From positions 1 through 48,719 of the forward strand of contig NZ_LZRN01000030.1 of the NCBI RefSeq assembly GCF_001678675.1: a stretch of 48,719 nucleotides of DNA. Direction: 5' to 3'. This document shows, one piece after another, positions 25,523 to 34,480 of the stretch. The notes beneath the pieces are model-generated. The model saw only the letters and a list, made by a program, of their open reading frames with translations. It was not told where the DNA came from and ran no database searches. Each line of letters opens with the position of its first letter. Position 1 is the stretch's first letter. The DNA comes from Gelidibacter algens. GTDB lineage: Bacteria; Bacteroidota; Bacteroidia; Flavobacteriales; Flavobacteriaceae. The position numbers were made by a program, and so were the translations under genes.

Positions 25523-25750
25523 ATGGGAAGACCACCTACAAGACCGATCAAATTTAGAGACGGCTTTTATATAGAAATCAGAAATAAGGGGAAAACAACT
25601 GGGATAAAAATCCACAGAGATACCAAAGAACATATGCTGCGTACAATCAAAGAATATGAATTGACAAAGGAAGTGTATATCTTAGGAGAATCAAAAAATG
25701 GAAAATGGGTTAATAAAACCCCTGTACTTCACGTCGTTGAAGGAGACTAA
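25523..25750 (+). CDS. Small conserved protein of unknown function
   Basis: A 75-residue basic protein with the order MGRPPTRPIKFRDGFYIEIR, then KTTGIKIHRDTKEHML and a C-terminal WVNKTPVLHV. It has an AT-hook-like N-terminus (GRPP) and a small beta-rich core. It has neither signal peptide nor membrane helix. I recognise it only as a small Flavobacteria-type hypothetical protein; a nucleic-acid-binding role is suggested by the GRPP motif and positive charge but is not shown. Confidence 0.55.
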   Translation: MGRPPTRPIKFRDGFYIEIRNKGKTTGIKIHRDTKEHMLRTIKEYELTKEVYILGESKNGKWVNKTPVLHVVEGD

Positions 25751-25798
25751 AGCGTTTCACCACATAGTCTCTTCAAAATACCTTCTGTTCATTAATAA

Positions 25799-25852
25799 AA
25801 AATTCATAAATTGTTGTTTTGATATTTAAAAACACAACAATTTATGAATTTT
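25799..25852 (+). promoter_or_regulatory. 19-bp hairpin covering the start codon of the gene at 25844
   Basis: Positions 25799-25817 and 25834-25852 form a perfect 19-bp inverted repeat with a 16-base loop. The ATG at 25844-25846 lies in the 3' arm. The stem is A/U-rich. In mRNA it would sequester the start codon and the ribosome entry region; in DNA it could equally be a regulator binding site. No T run follows, so it is not a normal terminator for the gene at 25523. Confidence 0.65.
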
Positions 25853-26263
25853 ACTTCTACAAATAAACTTCCAGTCTATTTTTGGGCTGTAGGTATTATT
25901 GCTCTTTTTTGGAATGCATTTGGCGTGTATAATTATCTTATACAGGCATTTATGACCGAAGAGCAACTCACACACCTCCCAAAAACCAATCAAGTTTTAC
26001 ATGCAGGCCTTCCTGCATGGTACGTTTCAGCATTCGCTATTGCTGTATTTACCGGATTGATTGCAAGTATATTTCTGTTAATTCGCAAGCGTTTGGCTTA
26101 TATACTTTTCATTATTTCTTTCCTAGCTATTGGTGTTCAGCAGTTTTATGTAATGACTGTAATCATCCCAAGGGATATCTTTTTAAGCTTAAGCAGTATA
26201 GTTATCGCAGTGTATCTGGTATGGTTTTCAAAACGGGCAGTTGCGCGTGAGTGGTTGAAATAA
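25844..26263 (+). CDS. Four-helix membrane protein of unknown function
   Basis: A 139-residue inner-membrane protein with four hydrophobic helices (about 12-32, 57-78, 84-104 and 112-130), separated by short charged loops (TEEQLTHLPKTNQ in the first loop). I do not recognise a named family; small proteins with a FWNAFGVYNYL first helix occur in marine Bacteroidota. The start is fixed by the only ATG near the beginning, which lies inside a 19-bp hairpin. This makes its expression probably conditional. Confidence 0.6.
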   Translation: MNFTSTNKLPVYFWAVGIIALFWNAFGVYNYLIQAFMTEEQLTHLPKTNQVLHAGLPAWYVSAFAIAVFTGLIASIFLLIRKRLAYILFIISFLAIGVQQFYVMTVIIPRDIFLSLSSIVIAVYLVWFSKRAVAREWLK

Positions 26264-26286
26264 GTAGAATGGTTAGACAATTTTGA

Positions 26287-27063
26287 TTACTTAAATTCCA
26301 CAGAATTTAAAATCAATCCGGAAGCTGGCGCAATATAATCCATGACTTTAATACTTTCAGGTTGGAGACTTTTGGAAATATCCTCTAAAGCAATTTCATG
26401 TTTCCCCAGTTTTACAAGGGTGCCCATCATTATTCTAATTTGATTGTAGCCAAACCCTTCGCCTTTCACCTTGAGAACATACGATTCTTTCGGAAAAAAA
26501 CTAGCACTAATGAGAGTGTTTTCAATCAATTCACAAGACACAACCTCGCGTATATAAACGCTATTTTCTGAAACATTAGAACAGAAGCCCTTAAAGTTGT
26601 GAGTGCCTTCAAAAAGTTTAGCGCCTTTAGTCATCAACTTAATATCTAGTGCATCTCTAAATGTGGTCATAATGGATGCACAAAACGGATGTGCTTTTTG
26701 ACCGTGAGCAAATAGGTAGACATACTCTTTAAGTTTGGCATTTTGGATGATATTGAAATCTTTATCAACTTCTTTTATGGTTAAGGCTCTAATATCTTGC
26801 GGTAAATAGTAATTAAACTGTTTTATAAATTCATCAAAATCTAAAATAGGCTGCTCTAAAAATAATTCGAATGCGGTTTCGTTGGCAGATACCATTGCGT
26901 CTGTCCTGCCCACCGCCAATGTCTTGAATTTTATAGTGCCTTCAAAAATATAATTCAAGGTTTTATCAATCATGAGGTGCACGGTTTTCAGATTGGGCTG
27001 TTTCTGCCAACCATGATAACGGAAACCTAGATACTGAATGCTGATCAGATAGAAAAACGACAT
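26287..27063 (-). CDS. TruA-family tRNA pseudouridine synthase (divergent)
   Basis: The start at 27063 gives 258 residues beginning MSFFYLISIQYLGFRYHGWQ. The frame extends upstream to 27099 inside hisIE, but TruA proteins begin here. The catalytic Asp55 is kept in VGRTDAMVSA; the usual GRTDAGVHA is altered to MVSA. Other TruA elements are the LPQDIRAL segment, EGTHNFKGF, GEGFGYNQIRIMMG and APASGL at the end. TruA makes pseudouridine at positions 38-40 in the anticodon arm of many tRNAs, including tRNA-His in E. coli. It begins one base after the hisIE stop and is the last gene of the his operon. It is probably a paralogue, as most Bacteroidota also have a canonical TruA; that cannot be tested here. 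Confidence 0.8.
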   Translation of the reverse strand: MSFFYLISIQYLGFRYHGWQKQPNLKTVHLMIDKTLNYIFEGTIKFKTLAVGRTDAMVSANETAFELFLEQPILDFDEFIKQFNYYLPQDIRALTIKEVDKDFNIIQNAKLKEYVYLFAHGQKAHPFCASIMTTFRDALDIKLMTKGAKLFEGTHNFKGFCSNVSENSVYIREVVSCELIENTLISASFFPKESYVLKVKGEGFGYNQIRIMMGTLVKLGKHEIALEDISKSLQPESIKVMDYIAPASGLILNSVEFK

Positions 27064-27064
27064 G

Positions 27065-27661
27065 CTATTTTTTCTCCCTATTTTTGAGTACCGTTTCAAT
27101 ATCCTCCAACTTAAACCCTTTTGCTTGAAGCAACATTAAGTAATGAAACAACAAATCGGCACTTTCATTTAAAAAGAGCTCGTCGTTATCATCTTTAGCT
27201 TCAATAACAACTTCCACAGCCTCCTCACCTACTTTTTGTGCCAATTTATTGATGCCTTTTGAAAAAAGTGAGGCCACATAAGAATCCTCTGGATTGGAAT
27301 TTGTGCGACGGGCTTCAATTGTAGCTTCCAATTTGGAAATGAATCCGAAATTTGAAGTATTTTCATCACCCCAGCAGGTATCAGAACCTTTATGGCAGGT
27401 TGGACCTTCCGGATTTGCTTGAATCAAGAGCGTGTCATGATCACAATCCACTTTCACATCCACAAAATTTAGAAAATTACCACTTTCCTCACCTTTAGTC
27501 CACAACCGTTGTTTGCTTCTGCTGTAAAAGGTCACTTTTTTGGTCTCTTGGGTTTTCTTAAATGCAGCGTCATTCATATAGCCTAACATCAGGACATTTT
27601 TTGTAGTGGCATCTTGAATGATGGCCGGAATTAAACCTTCAGAATTATATTTTAAGTTCAT
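27065..27661 (-). CDS. hisIE: HisIE, phosphoribosyl-AMP cyclohydrolase/phosphoribosyl-ATP pyrophosphatase
   Basis: A 198-residue bifunctional enzyme for steps 2 and 3 of histidine synthesis. Residues about 1-105 are the cyclohydrolase, with metal ligands in VDCDHD and the Cys pair in TCHKGSDTC. Residues about 110-198 are the pyrophosphatase (MazG-like helices: YVASLFSKG, KVGEEAVEVVIEAK, ESADLLFHYLMLL). It first removes pyrophosphate from phosphoribosyl-ATP, then opens the adenine ring. It is the eighth his gene and lies 15 bases from the hisF stop codon on the minus strand. Confidence 0.96.
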   Translation of the reverse strand: MNLKYNSEGLIPAIIQDATTKNVLMLGYMNDAAFKKTQETKKVTFYSRSKQRLWTKGEESGNFLNFVDVKVDCDHDTLLIQANPEGPTCHKGSDTCWGDENTSNFGFISKLEATIEARRTNSNPEDSYVASLFSKGINKLAQKVGEEAVEVVIEAKDDNDELFLNESADLLFHYLMLLQAKGFKLEDIETVLKNREKK

Positions 27662-27676
27662 TTTTTATCGTTGTTA

Positions 27677-28432
27677 TTAAAGCCTGACTTCAATATTATT
27701 AGTTCTCAGTTCTTCTTTCAAATCTTTTATTTCAATTTCACCAAAATGAAAAACGCTGGCCGCAAGTGCTGCGTCAGATTTTCCTTTTTGAAAGGTATCC
27801 ACAAAATGCTGAACTGTTCCGGCGCCGCCGGAGGCAATGATGGGGATATTCAACTCTGATGACAATCTCGACAAAGCTTCATTTGCAAATCCATCTTTAG
27901 TACCGTCGTGGTCCATGGAGGTAAATAAAATTTCACCAGCGCCGCGCGTTTCCACTTCCTTGGCCCATTCAAAAAGATCCAATGTTGTTGGGATGCTGCC
28001 ACCCGCTAAATGGACCATCCACTTTCCATTAATTTGTTTTGCATCAATGGCTACTACCACACACTGGCTTCCAAATTTATCAGACAGCTCATTGATCAAT
28101 TCAGGGCGTTTGATGGCTGAAGAATTAATGGAGACTTTATCTGCACCTGATTTCAAAAGTAAATCAACATCTTCAATGGACGAAATTCCGCCACCAACCG
28201 TAAATGGAATATTGACTTGCTCTGCCACTCTTAAAACCATTTCCAAGGTGGTTTTCCGTCCTTCCAACGTGGCTGAAATATCTAGAAACACCAATTCATC
28301 CGCACCCTTTTCAGCATATTGCTTTGCTAAAACCACAGGATCTCCTGCATCAATGAGATTGACAAAGTTGACACCCTTAACGGTACGCCCATTTTTTATA
28401 TCTAAACACGGAATAATTCGTTTTGTAAGCAT
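27677..28432 (-). CDS. hisF: HisF, imidazole glycerol-phosphate synthase cyclase subunit
   Basis: I use the start at 28432 ([11 protein letters not shown]), giving 251 residues, the normal HisF length, and not the upstream one at 28447. It is a (beta/alpha)8 barrel with catalytic Asp11 (CLDIKNG) and the second Asp in VVAIDAKQ near residue 130, plus phosphate-binding VGGGISS and ASGGAGT loops. It joins ammonia from HisH to PRFAR to form imidazole glycerol phosphate and AICAR. HisH is encoded just upstream, with HisA between them. Confidence 0.97.
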   Translation of the reverse strand: MLTKRIIPCLDIKNGRTVKGVNFVNLIDAGDPVVLAKQYAEKGADELVFLDISATLEGRKTTLEMVLRVAEQVNIPFTVGGGISSIEDVDLLLKSGADKVSINSSAIKRPELINELSDKFGSQCVVVAIDAKQINGKWMVHLAGGSIPTTLDLFEWAKEVETRGAGEILFTSMDHDGTKDGFANEALSRLSSELNIPIIASGGAGTVQHFVDTFQKGKSDAALAASVFHFGEIEIKDLKEELRTNNIEVRL

Positions 28433-28486
28433 ATACTGGTCTGCCAAAGCAGATGTGTTTTAATTACTCTTTAAAAATTGAGGGCT

Positions 28487-29221
28487 TTAGCAAAATTGTT
28501 CCAATTGTTTCAAGCTAATTTTATTTTCATAAATGGCCTTCCCAATAATGACACCTTCACAACCTAACTTTTTAAGCCTTGGCAGCTCGTCAATATGAGA
28601 AATTCCTCCAGAGGCAATAAGTTTTATGGATTGATCCGTACTGCTGTTTGAACATTCTTGAATAATATCACGATACAAATCAAAGGAAGGCCCTTCCAAC
28701 ATGCCGTCTTTTGCAATGTCTGTACAAATAACGTACTGTACTTTTCGGCGTTGATAGTTTTTAATAAACGGAATGACTTGTAAACTGCTTTCTTCTTGCC
28801 ACCCACTAATGGCAATTTTACCATTATTACAATCTGCCCCTAAAATAATTTTAGCTGAGCCATATTGAGCCAGCCAAGATTCGAATGTTCTATGATCATT
28901 AACAGCAATGCTTCCACCTGTAATCTGTTTAGCACCGGAGTTAAAGGCAATATGCAGGTCCTCATTGGATTTGAGTCCGCCACCAAAGTCTATCTTCAAG
29001 GTAGTTTTGGAAGCTATCTGCTCCAATACTTTGAAATTAACAATATGTTGCGCCTTGGCACCGTCTAAATCGACCAAGTGTAAATATTCAATCCCTGAAG
29101 CTTCAAATTCCTTGGCAACTTCTAATGGGTTTTCATTGTATATTTTTTTCGTATTATAGTCCCCTTTCGTCAGGCGCACACATTTACCGTCTATAATATC
29201 TATTGCTGGTATTATTCTCAT
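28487..29221 (-). CDS. hisA: HisA, ProFAR isomerase
   Basis: A 244-residue (beta/alpha)8 barrel with the catalytic Asp8 in [12 protein letters not shown], the central VDLDGAK and the second acid in [19 protein letters not shown] and ASGGISH are the two phosphate-binding loops. It catalyses the Amadori rearrangement of ProFAR to PRFAR, step 4 of histidine synthesis. The gap to hisH is a single base, and to hisF about 54 bases. Confidence 0.97.
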   Translation of the reverse strand: MRIIPAIDIIDGKCVRLTKGDYNTKKIYNENPLEVAKEFEASGIEYLHLVDLDGAKAQHIVNFKVLEQIASKTTLKIDFGGGLKSNEDLHIAFNSGAKQITGGSIAVNDHRTFESWLAQYGSAKIILGADCNNGKIAISGWQEESSLQVIPFIKNYQRRKVQYVICTDIAKDGMLEGPSFDLYRDIIQECSNSSTDQSIKLIASGGISHIDELPRLKKLGCEGVIIGKAIYENKISLKQLEQFC

Positions 29222-29222
29222 G

Positions 29223-29804
29223 TTATAATTTTAAAAAATTCCTTAATATCTGAGCGCCTTCGGTACTGCTTTTTTCAGGGTGGAATTGAACACCATAAAA
29301 GTTTTCTTTTTTCAGTGCCGAGCTATAATTCAGATCGTAATTTGTTTGTGCAATGGTATGTTCACATACTTCTGCATAATAACTGTGCACAAGGTACATA
29401 TAAGCGTCATTTTTTAGGCCTTCAAATAGATCTGATTCAAGATCGAAGATTGTGTTCCAGCCCATTTGAGGCACTTTAACTTTATTTGAGAAACGTTTGA
29501 CTTTTACGTCAAAAACACCCAAACCAAGGGTATCACCTTCTTCGGTAGCATTGCAGAGCAATTGCATTCCCAAACAAATACCTAAAACTGGCTGTTTCAG
29601 TGTGGGGATCAAGGTATCCAATCCTGATTTTTTCAACATCTCCATAGCATGGCTAGCCTGACCAACTCCAGGAAAAATTACTTTGTCGGCTGCTTTAATA
29701 ACATCCTCACTGTTGCTCAAGATGGGATTGTACCCCAAACGGTTACATGCAAACTGAACGCTTTTGGTATTGCCGGCACCATAATCTATAATTACAATAT
29801 TCAT
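29223..29804 (-). CDS. hisH: HisH, imidazole glycerol-phosphate synthase glutaminase subunit
   Basis: A 193-residue class I glutamine amidotransferase. The nucleophile is Cys77 in [10 protein letters not shown] and the catalytic His/Glu pair is in VQFHPEKS near residue 175. It releases ammonia from glutamine and passes it to HisF. The start codon follows a 102-base spacer after hisB that contains tandem TTTGGA-like repeats, the longest gap inside the operon apart from the hisD-hisG spacer. Confidence 0.97.
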   Translation of the reverse strand: MNIVIIDYGAGNTKSVQFACNRLGYNPILSNSEDVIKAADKVIFPGVGQASHAMEMLKKSGLDTLIPTLKQPVLGICLGMQLLCNATEEGDTLGLGVFDVKVKRFSNKVKVPQMGWNTIFDLESDLFEGLKNDAYMYLVHSYYAEVCEHTIAQTNYDLNYSSALKKENFYGVQFHPEKSSTEGAQILRNFLKL

Positions 29805-29822
29805 CTAAAATCAATTTTAAAA

Positions 29823-29864
29823 TACCAAATTCCAAATCTCAAATTCCAAACTCCAAACTCCAAG
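29823..29864 (-). repeat. Degenerate short tandem repeat in the hisB-hisH spacer
   Basis: Read on the minus strand, this stretch is built of units like TTTGGAG, TTTGGAATT and TTTGAGA, placed head to tail. It sits between two his genes within the operon. Short tandem repeats of this kind are found between genes elsewhere in Bacteroidota genomes. A structural or regulatory role within the transcript is possible but not shown. Confidence 0.55.
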
Positions 29865-29906
29865 CTAAGCATTGGATGTTGGTACTTGAAATTTGATTTT
29901 TTTACC

Positions 29907-31028
29907 TTATAACATTCCCTTCGTAGATGGCAAGATCATTTTTTCCATATCGCGCTTGATGGCCATTTTTATGGCTTTGGCAAAGGCCTTAAAAATAGCC
30001 TCAATCTTATGGTGTTCATTCTCTCCTTCTGCTTTGATGTTCAAATTACATTTGGCACCATCTGTAAAGGACTTGAAAAAATGAAAGAACATCTCCGTTG
30101 GCATCTTCCCAATCATTTCACGCTTAAATTCTGCTTCCCAAACCAACCAGTTGCGTCCGCCAAAATCAATAGCGGCTTGGGCCAAACAATCATCCATTGG
30201 CAAGCAAAAACCATAGCGTTCCATGCCTAATTTATTACCCAATGCTTTCGCGAAAACTTCACCCAATGCAATCCCAGTGTCCTCAATGGTATGGTGTTCA
30301 TCCACTTCTAGGTCACCTTTTACTTTAATATCCAAGTCCAATTGGCCGTGACGTGAAATTTGATCCAACATGTGGTCAAAAAAGGCAATTCCCGTGTCAA
30401 TGTTGCTCTTTCCTGTACCGTCAAGATTTAAAGTAATCGCTATTTTGGTTTCATTGGTGTTCCGCTCCAGACTGGCTGTCCTATCTTCAGTTTTTAAGAA
30501 CTTATAAATTTGTTCCCAATCTTTTGTTTCCAACACAATATAGTTACGTAATTCTGCCTTGTCTGGTTCCATATTTTCGGAAGTATTTATAAAAATAGCT
30601 TTTGAACCTAGGTTCTTAGCCAGTTCAACATCAGTCAAACGGTCTCCTATGACCAATGAGTTTTCCAAATCATAAGCTTCAGAAAAGTATTGGTTTAACA
30701 AGCCCGTTCTGGGCTTTCGGGTTGGTGCGTTGTCTTCATCAAAAGTACGATCAATAAATTGCTCCTTAAAAATAATGCCTTCAGATTGAAAGGTCTCTAC
30801 CATAAAATTATGGACAGGCCAAAAGGTGTCTTCGGGGAAAGACTCCGTCCCCAATCCGTCTTGATTGGTCACCATCACGATCTCATAATCCAATTCCCGT
30901 GCTATTTTACCTAAATATTGAAACACTTTAGGATAAAATAAAAGCTTGTCAAAACTGTCAATTTGGTAATCTTCAGGTTCAATAATTATGGTACCGTCAC
31001 GATCTATAAATAAAACTTTTTTCTTCAT
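29907..31028 (-). CDS. hisB: HisB, bifunctional histidinol-phosphatase/IGP dehydratase
   Basis: A 373-residue fusion. The N-terminal HAD phosphatase (about 1-165) has FIDRDGTI with the nucleophile Asp9 and acid Asp11 and later [10 protein letters not shown]. The C-terminal imidazole glycerol-phosphate dehydratase (about 180-373) has the His-rich metal sites [23 protein letters not shown] and [13 protein letters not shown]. It carries out steps 6 and 8 of histidine synthesis. This fusion is usual in gamma-proteobacteria and Bacteroidota. It follows hisC by 12 bases. Confidence 0.97.
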   Translation of the reverse strand: MKKKVLFIDRDGTIIIEPEDYQIDSFDKLLFYPKVFQYLGKIARELDYEIVMVTNQDGLGTESFPEDTFWPVHNFMVETFQSEGIIFKEQFIDRTFDEDNAPTRKPRTGLLNQYFSEAYDLENSLVIGDRLTDVELAKNLGSKAIFINTSENMEPDKAELRNYIVLETKDWEQIYKFLKTEDRTASLERNTNETKIAITLNLDGTGKSNIDTGIAFFDHMLDQISRHGQLDLDIKVKGDLEVDEHHTIEDTGIALGEVFAKALGNKLGMERYGFCLPMDDCLAQAAIDFGGRNWLVWEAEFKREMIGKMPTEMFFHFFKSFTDGAKCNLNIKAEGENEHHKIEAIFKAFAKAIKMAIKRDMEKMILPSTKGML

Positions 31029-31040
31029 AATATTTCGCCT

Positions 31041-32078
31041 TTACAAGGTCTTGAGATTTTCGATTAATCTTTTATTTTCTTCTTCTGTGCCCACGGTGAG
31101 TCGTAAACAATTATCACATAAAGGCTGCGTGGTTCTATTGCGAATGACGATACCACTATCAATCAATTGCTCATACCGTTTATTAGCATCATCTACTTTA
31201 ACCATCACAAAATTGGCATCAGAAGGATATACTTTTACGATGAAATCGACATCCTCCAATGCTTTAATTAAAGCCCCTCTTTCATCTAACAGACAGGCGA
31301 TTTGCGAATTTACTAATGTCATTTTTCTCAATCCTTCCATCGCTTTATCTTGCGTGAGTTGATTGATATTGTACGGTGGCTTGATTTTGTTTAAAGTCGC
31401 AATGATTTCTGCGGAAGCGAAACACATGCCCAAACGAATGCCGGCCATTCCATAAGCCTTAGATAAGGTTTGTGTGACAACAAGATTCGGAAAATGTTGC
31501 AGCTTCCCCAACCAACTGTCTTCAATGGCAAAATCAATATAAGCTTCATCAATAACGACGATCCCTTTGAAGTTTTTTAATAAAAATTCAATGGTTGAAG
31601 CCTCAAAACTATTGCCTGTTGGATTGTTAGGGGAGCATAAAAATAGAATTTTACTGTTGATATTTGCCGCCTCTATAATATTTGAGTCCTGTGGTTGGAA
31701 AGTTTCATATGAGAGATTGACCTTAAAGGTTTCAACGGCGTTGACGTTCGCCAAAACTTCATACATTCCGTACGTTGGTGGAAGTATAATAATGTTGTCT
31801 TTGTTAGGTTCGCAGAACATTCTGATCAATAAATCCAGCACTTCATCACTACCATTTCCCAACAAAATATTTTCTGTGGGTACATTTTTTATTTTAGATA
31901 TCAATGCTTTTAATTCGCCTTGTTGCGGATCTGGATACCGATTGACCCCATTTTCAAAAGGATTCTCATTGGCGTCGAGAAAAATTAAATTGTCTTTACT
32001 GCCTTTAAATTCATCTCGTGCTGAAGAATATGGTTTTAAGGCTTTAATGGAGGGTCTTATAAGATCTTGGATGCTCAT
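31041..32078 (-). CDS. hisC: HisC, histidinol-phosphate aminotransferase
   Basis: A 345-residue class I/II aminotransferase. The PLP lysine is Lys207 in TLSKAYGMAG, the cofactor-binding Asp is in VVIDEAYIDF and the NNPTG motif is at 151-155; LRLTVGTEEEN near the end carries the substrate-carboxylate arginine. It converts imidazole acetol phosphate and glutamate to histidinol phosphate. The start overlaps the end of hisD by 4 bases, so translation is coupled. Confidence 0.97.
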   Translation of the reverse strand: MSIQDLIRPSIKALKPYSSARDEFKGSKDNLIFLDANENPFENGVNRYPDPQQGELKALISKIKNVPTENILLGNGSDEVLDLLIRMFCEPNKDNIIILPPTYGMYEVLANVNAVETFKVNLSYETFQPQDSNIIEAANINSKILFLCSPNNPTGNSFEASTIEFLLKNFKGIVVIDEAYIDFAIEDSWLGKLQHFPNLVVTQTLSKAYGMAGIRLGMCFASAEIIATLNKIKPPYNINQLTQDKAMEGLRKMTLVNSQIACLLDERGALIKALEDVDFIVKVYPSDANFVMVKVDDANKRYEQLIDSGIVIRNRTTQPLCDNCLRLTVGTEEENKRLIENLKTL

Positions 32079-33361
32079 TCTTGTAAATCTTTTAGTCTAA
32101 TGGACACTGCGTTTTTGTGGGCTTGCAACCCTTCCGCTTCAGCCATGAGTTCAATGGATGTTCCAATATTTTTCAAGCCTTCTTTTGTGATTTTTTGGAA
32201 CGTCATACTTTTTGAAAAACTATCCAAGTTGACACCTGAGTACGCTTTGCTATAACCGTTTGTTGGCAAGGTATGGTTTGTACCGGAAGCATAATCACCT
32301 GCACTCTCGGGCGTATAGTTACCAACAAATACAGATCCTGCGTTGGTAATCCCTTCAACAAATAAAGCTTCGTTTCTTGAACATACAATAAAGTGTTCTG
32401 GACCATAGGCGTTAATGAAGTCTAAAGCCTCTTGATCATCAGCAATCAAGATGAGTTTTGAATTTTCAATAGCTTTCTCGGCCATTGTTTTTCTAGGCAA
32501 AACAGCCATTTGATTACTTATTTCTTCTTCTACGGCAGTCAAGAAAGACTCGGAATTGGAAACCAAAATTACTTGACTGTCGGCTCCGTGTTCTGCCTGG
32601 CTTAACAAATCTGACGCTACATAGGCTGCATTTGCACTATCATCTGCAACTACCAGTAATTCACTTGGGCCTGCGGGCATATCAATAGCCACACCGTATT
32701 TTGTAGCCAACTGTTTTGCAACTGTGACAAATTGATTACCTGGTCCAAAAATTTTGTAAACCTGCGGAATGGTTTCGGTGCCAAAAGTCATGGCCGCAAT
32801 AGCTTGTATGCCGCCTACTTTATAGATTTTTGTCACGCCGCATAGTTGTGCCGCATATAAAATTTCATTGGCAATGGCTCCTTTTTTATTTGGAGGCGTA
32901 CAGAGAATGATTTCTTTGCAACCCGCAATTTGCGCAGGAACCGCAAGCATTAAAACTGTAGAGAACAAGGGTGCTGTGCCTCCGGGAATATATAGTCCTA
33001 CCTTTTCAATCGGTCGTTTTTCTTGCCAACATTGAACACCTGGCATCGTTTCTACTTCAATTTTACTTGTTTTTTGAGCCTGGTGAAAGATATGTATGTT
33101 TTTTTTCGCCATTTTGATGGCATCTTTCAATTCTTGAGATACATTTTGAGATGCTGTTGTAATTTCTGAAACAGGAACTTCAATAAGTTCAGACTCAACA
33201 CCGTCAAAAAGTGAGGTGTATTTTTGAACCGCTAAATTGCCATTTCTACTGACATCGTCAAAAATCTGATTAACAGTATTTTCAATACTGTCCAAAGTTT
33301 GGGTTGGTCTTTTAATCAACTCTGACCAAGAGTTTCTATTTGGATTTTTTATGATTTGCAT
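32075..33361 (-). CDS. hisD: HisD, histidinol dehydrogenase
   Basis: A 428-residue zinc enzyme that oxidises histidinol to histidine in two NAD-dependent steps, the end of the pathway. Seen motifs are PAGPSELLVVAD, LSQAEHGADSQ (zinc ligands Gln/His), YGPEHFIV and the ASGTNHTLPTNG segment containing the other histidines. Length is normal. It lies 96 bases after hisG and overlaps hisC by 4 bases. Confidence 0.97.
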   Translation of the reverse strand: MQIIKNPNRNSWSELIKRPTQTLDSIENTVNQIFDDVSRNGNLAVQKYTSLFDGVESELIEVPVSEITTASQNVSQELKDAIKMAKKNIHIFHQAQKTSKIEVETMPGVQCWQEKRPIEKVGLYIPGGTAPLFSTVLMLAVPAQIAGCKEIILCTPPNKKGAIANEILYAAQLCGVTKIYKVGGIQAIAAMTFGTETIPQVYKIFGPGNQFVTVAKQLATKYGVAIDMPAGPSELLVVADDSANAAYVASDLLSQAEHGADSQVILVSNSESFLTAVEEEISNQMAVLPRKTMAEKAIENSKLILIADDQEALDFINAYGPEHFIVCSRNEALFVEGITNAGSVFVGNYTPESAGDYASGTNHTLPTNGYSKAYSGVNLDSFSKSMTFQKITKEGLKNIGTSIELMAEAEGLQAHKNAVSIRLKDLQE

Positions 33362-33457
33362 AATTTTTATTTTAGCCCTTCAGCTTTCACTTGTAACTTT
33401 CAAAACAAGTTATATATGATGAACAATACTGAGGGTGACAACTTTTATCTTAATGAT

Positions 33458-34315
33458 TTATACGACCATATTTTCAATAGGACAGACTAAAATCCCTTCA
33501 GCGCCATTGGCTTTCAGTTCATCAATCACTTCCCAAAATTCATTTTTAGTGATTACCGAATGTATGGAACTCCATCCCTCTTGTGCTAGCGGTAAAACCG
33601 TTGGACTGCGCATTCCTGGCAGAACACTGATGATTTTGTCAAGTTTGTCATTAGGGGCGTTTAACAGTACATATTTTGACTGTCTGCCTTTTAAAACCGA
33701 TTGCAATCTGAATTGCAATTTCTTCAAAATAACTTCATTTTCAGTCGAGATTAATGGAGATGCCGCTAAAACAGCCTCCGATCTCAGTAGCACTTCAACC
33801 TCTTTCAAATTATTTTTAAATAAGGTGCTGCCGCTAGAAACAATATCAACAATGGCATCAGCAAGTCCGATATTTGGTGCGATCTCTACAGAACCGCTAA
33901 TAATGTGCAGTTGTGCATTGATATTGTTTTTCTCAAGAAATTGATTTACGGTATTTGGATAAGAAGTTGCAATACGCTTGCCGTCCAAATCCTTGACGGT
34001 TTTGTATTTGAAGGATTTTGGAACTGCGATAGAAACCTTGCATGTCGAAAATCCTAATTTTTCAATTACTGAAATATCAGAACCTTTTTCTATCAGAATG
34101 TTTTCTCCAATAATTGCAGCATCTACAACGCCATCTCGAAGATATTGTGGAATATCACCATTGCGTAGATAAAACACTTCCAAAGGAAAATTTTTGGCTA
34201 GTGCTTTAAGCTGATCTTTGCCATTATCAATTGAAATTCCTACGTCATTCAGGATTTTCATGGAATCGTCGTGTAAACGACCCGATTTTTGAACTGCTAT
34301 TTTTAATTTACTCAT
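33458..34315 (-). CDS. hisG: HisG, ATP phosphoribosyltransferase (long form)
   Basis: The start at 34315 (MSKLKIAVQKSG) gives 285 residues; the frame also has Met at 34327 but this one matches the family. Residues 1-210 are the catalytic domain (AIIGENIL, DIVSSGSTLFKNNL with the PRPP-binding site), and the last 75 are the ACT-like regulatory domain (PGMRSPTVLPLAQEGW). This is the long form, which does not need HisZ and is feedback-inhibited by histidine. It is the first structural gene and follows the leader peptide and attenuator. Confidence 0.97.
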   Translation of the reverse strand: MSKLKIAVQKSGRLHDDSMKILNDVGISIDNGKDQLKALAKNFPLEVFYLRNGDIPQYLRDGVVDAAIIGENILIEKGSDISVIEKLGFSTCKVSIAVPKSFKYKTVKDLDGKRIATSYPNTVNQFLEKNNINAQLHIISGSVEIAPNIGLADAIVDIVSSGSTLFKNNLKEVEVLLRSEAVLAASPLISTENEVILKKLQFRLQSVLKGRQSKYVLLNAPNDKLDKIISVLPGMRSPTVLPLAQEGWSSIHSVITKNEFWEVIDELKANGAEGILVCPIENMVV

Positions 34316-34407
34316 AAATTTGCCCAAGAGGTGGGTGCTTTTTAATTAAACTTAGTTTTGTCTGAGTAAGTCTTTAGGTAAGATTCTTGCCTTTGCAGGA
34401 ATGAAAA

Positions 34408-34434
34408 AAACCGCTTGATTTACTCAAACGGTTT
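34408..34434 (-). terminator. Rho-independent attenuator terminator of the his operon
   Basis: Read on the minus strand, an 11-bp stem (AAACCGTTTGA / TCAAGCGGTTT, one U-G wobble) closes a 5-base loop and runs into TTTTTTT. It lies between the leader peptide stop (34467) and hisG (34315). It is in the expected place for transcription attenuation. Confidence 0.88.
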
Positions 34435-34480
34435 TAAAAAATATGTTGATTTTATTCAATACATCTTCAATTCGCTTGAG
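34423..34480 (-). promoter_or_regulatory. Candidate his antiterminator pairing
   Basis: The leader segment CTCAAGCG (minus strand, 34480-34473), just after the His codons, can pair over 8 bases with CGTTTGAG (34430-34423), which is the 5' arm of the terminator, including one G-U pair. It is a near copy of the terminator 3' arm, so the two foldings exclude each other. A ribosome held at the early His codons would leave it free; one that runs to the leader stop would cover it. Confidence 0.65.

Noticed and set aside
26291-26310. A perfect 8-bp inverted repeat (TTAAATTC / GAATTTAA) near the end of the TruA-like gene
   Set aside because: It lies inside the last codons and no T run follows, so it is not a convincing terminator for the his operon.
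27837-28463. A 208-residue plus-strand frame opposite hisF
   Set aside because: It lies antisense to the clearly conserved hisF and shows no domain pattern; it is a shadow frame.
31567-32100. A 177-residue plus-strand frame opposite hisC
   Set aside because: Antisense to the conserved hisC; composition follows codon positions of hisC and no start signal is seen.
33435-33944. A 169-residue plus-strand frame opposite hisG
   Set aside because: Antisense shadow; hisG is intact and well conserved.
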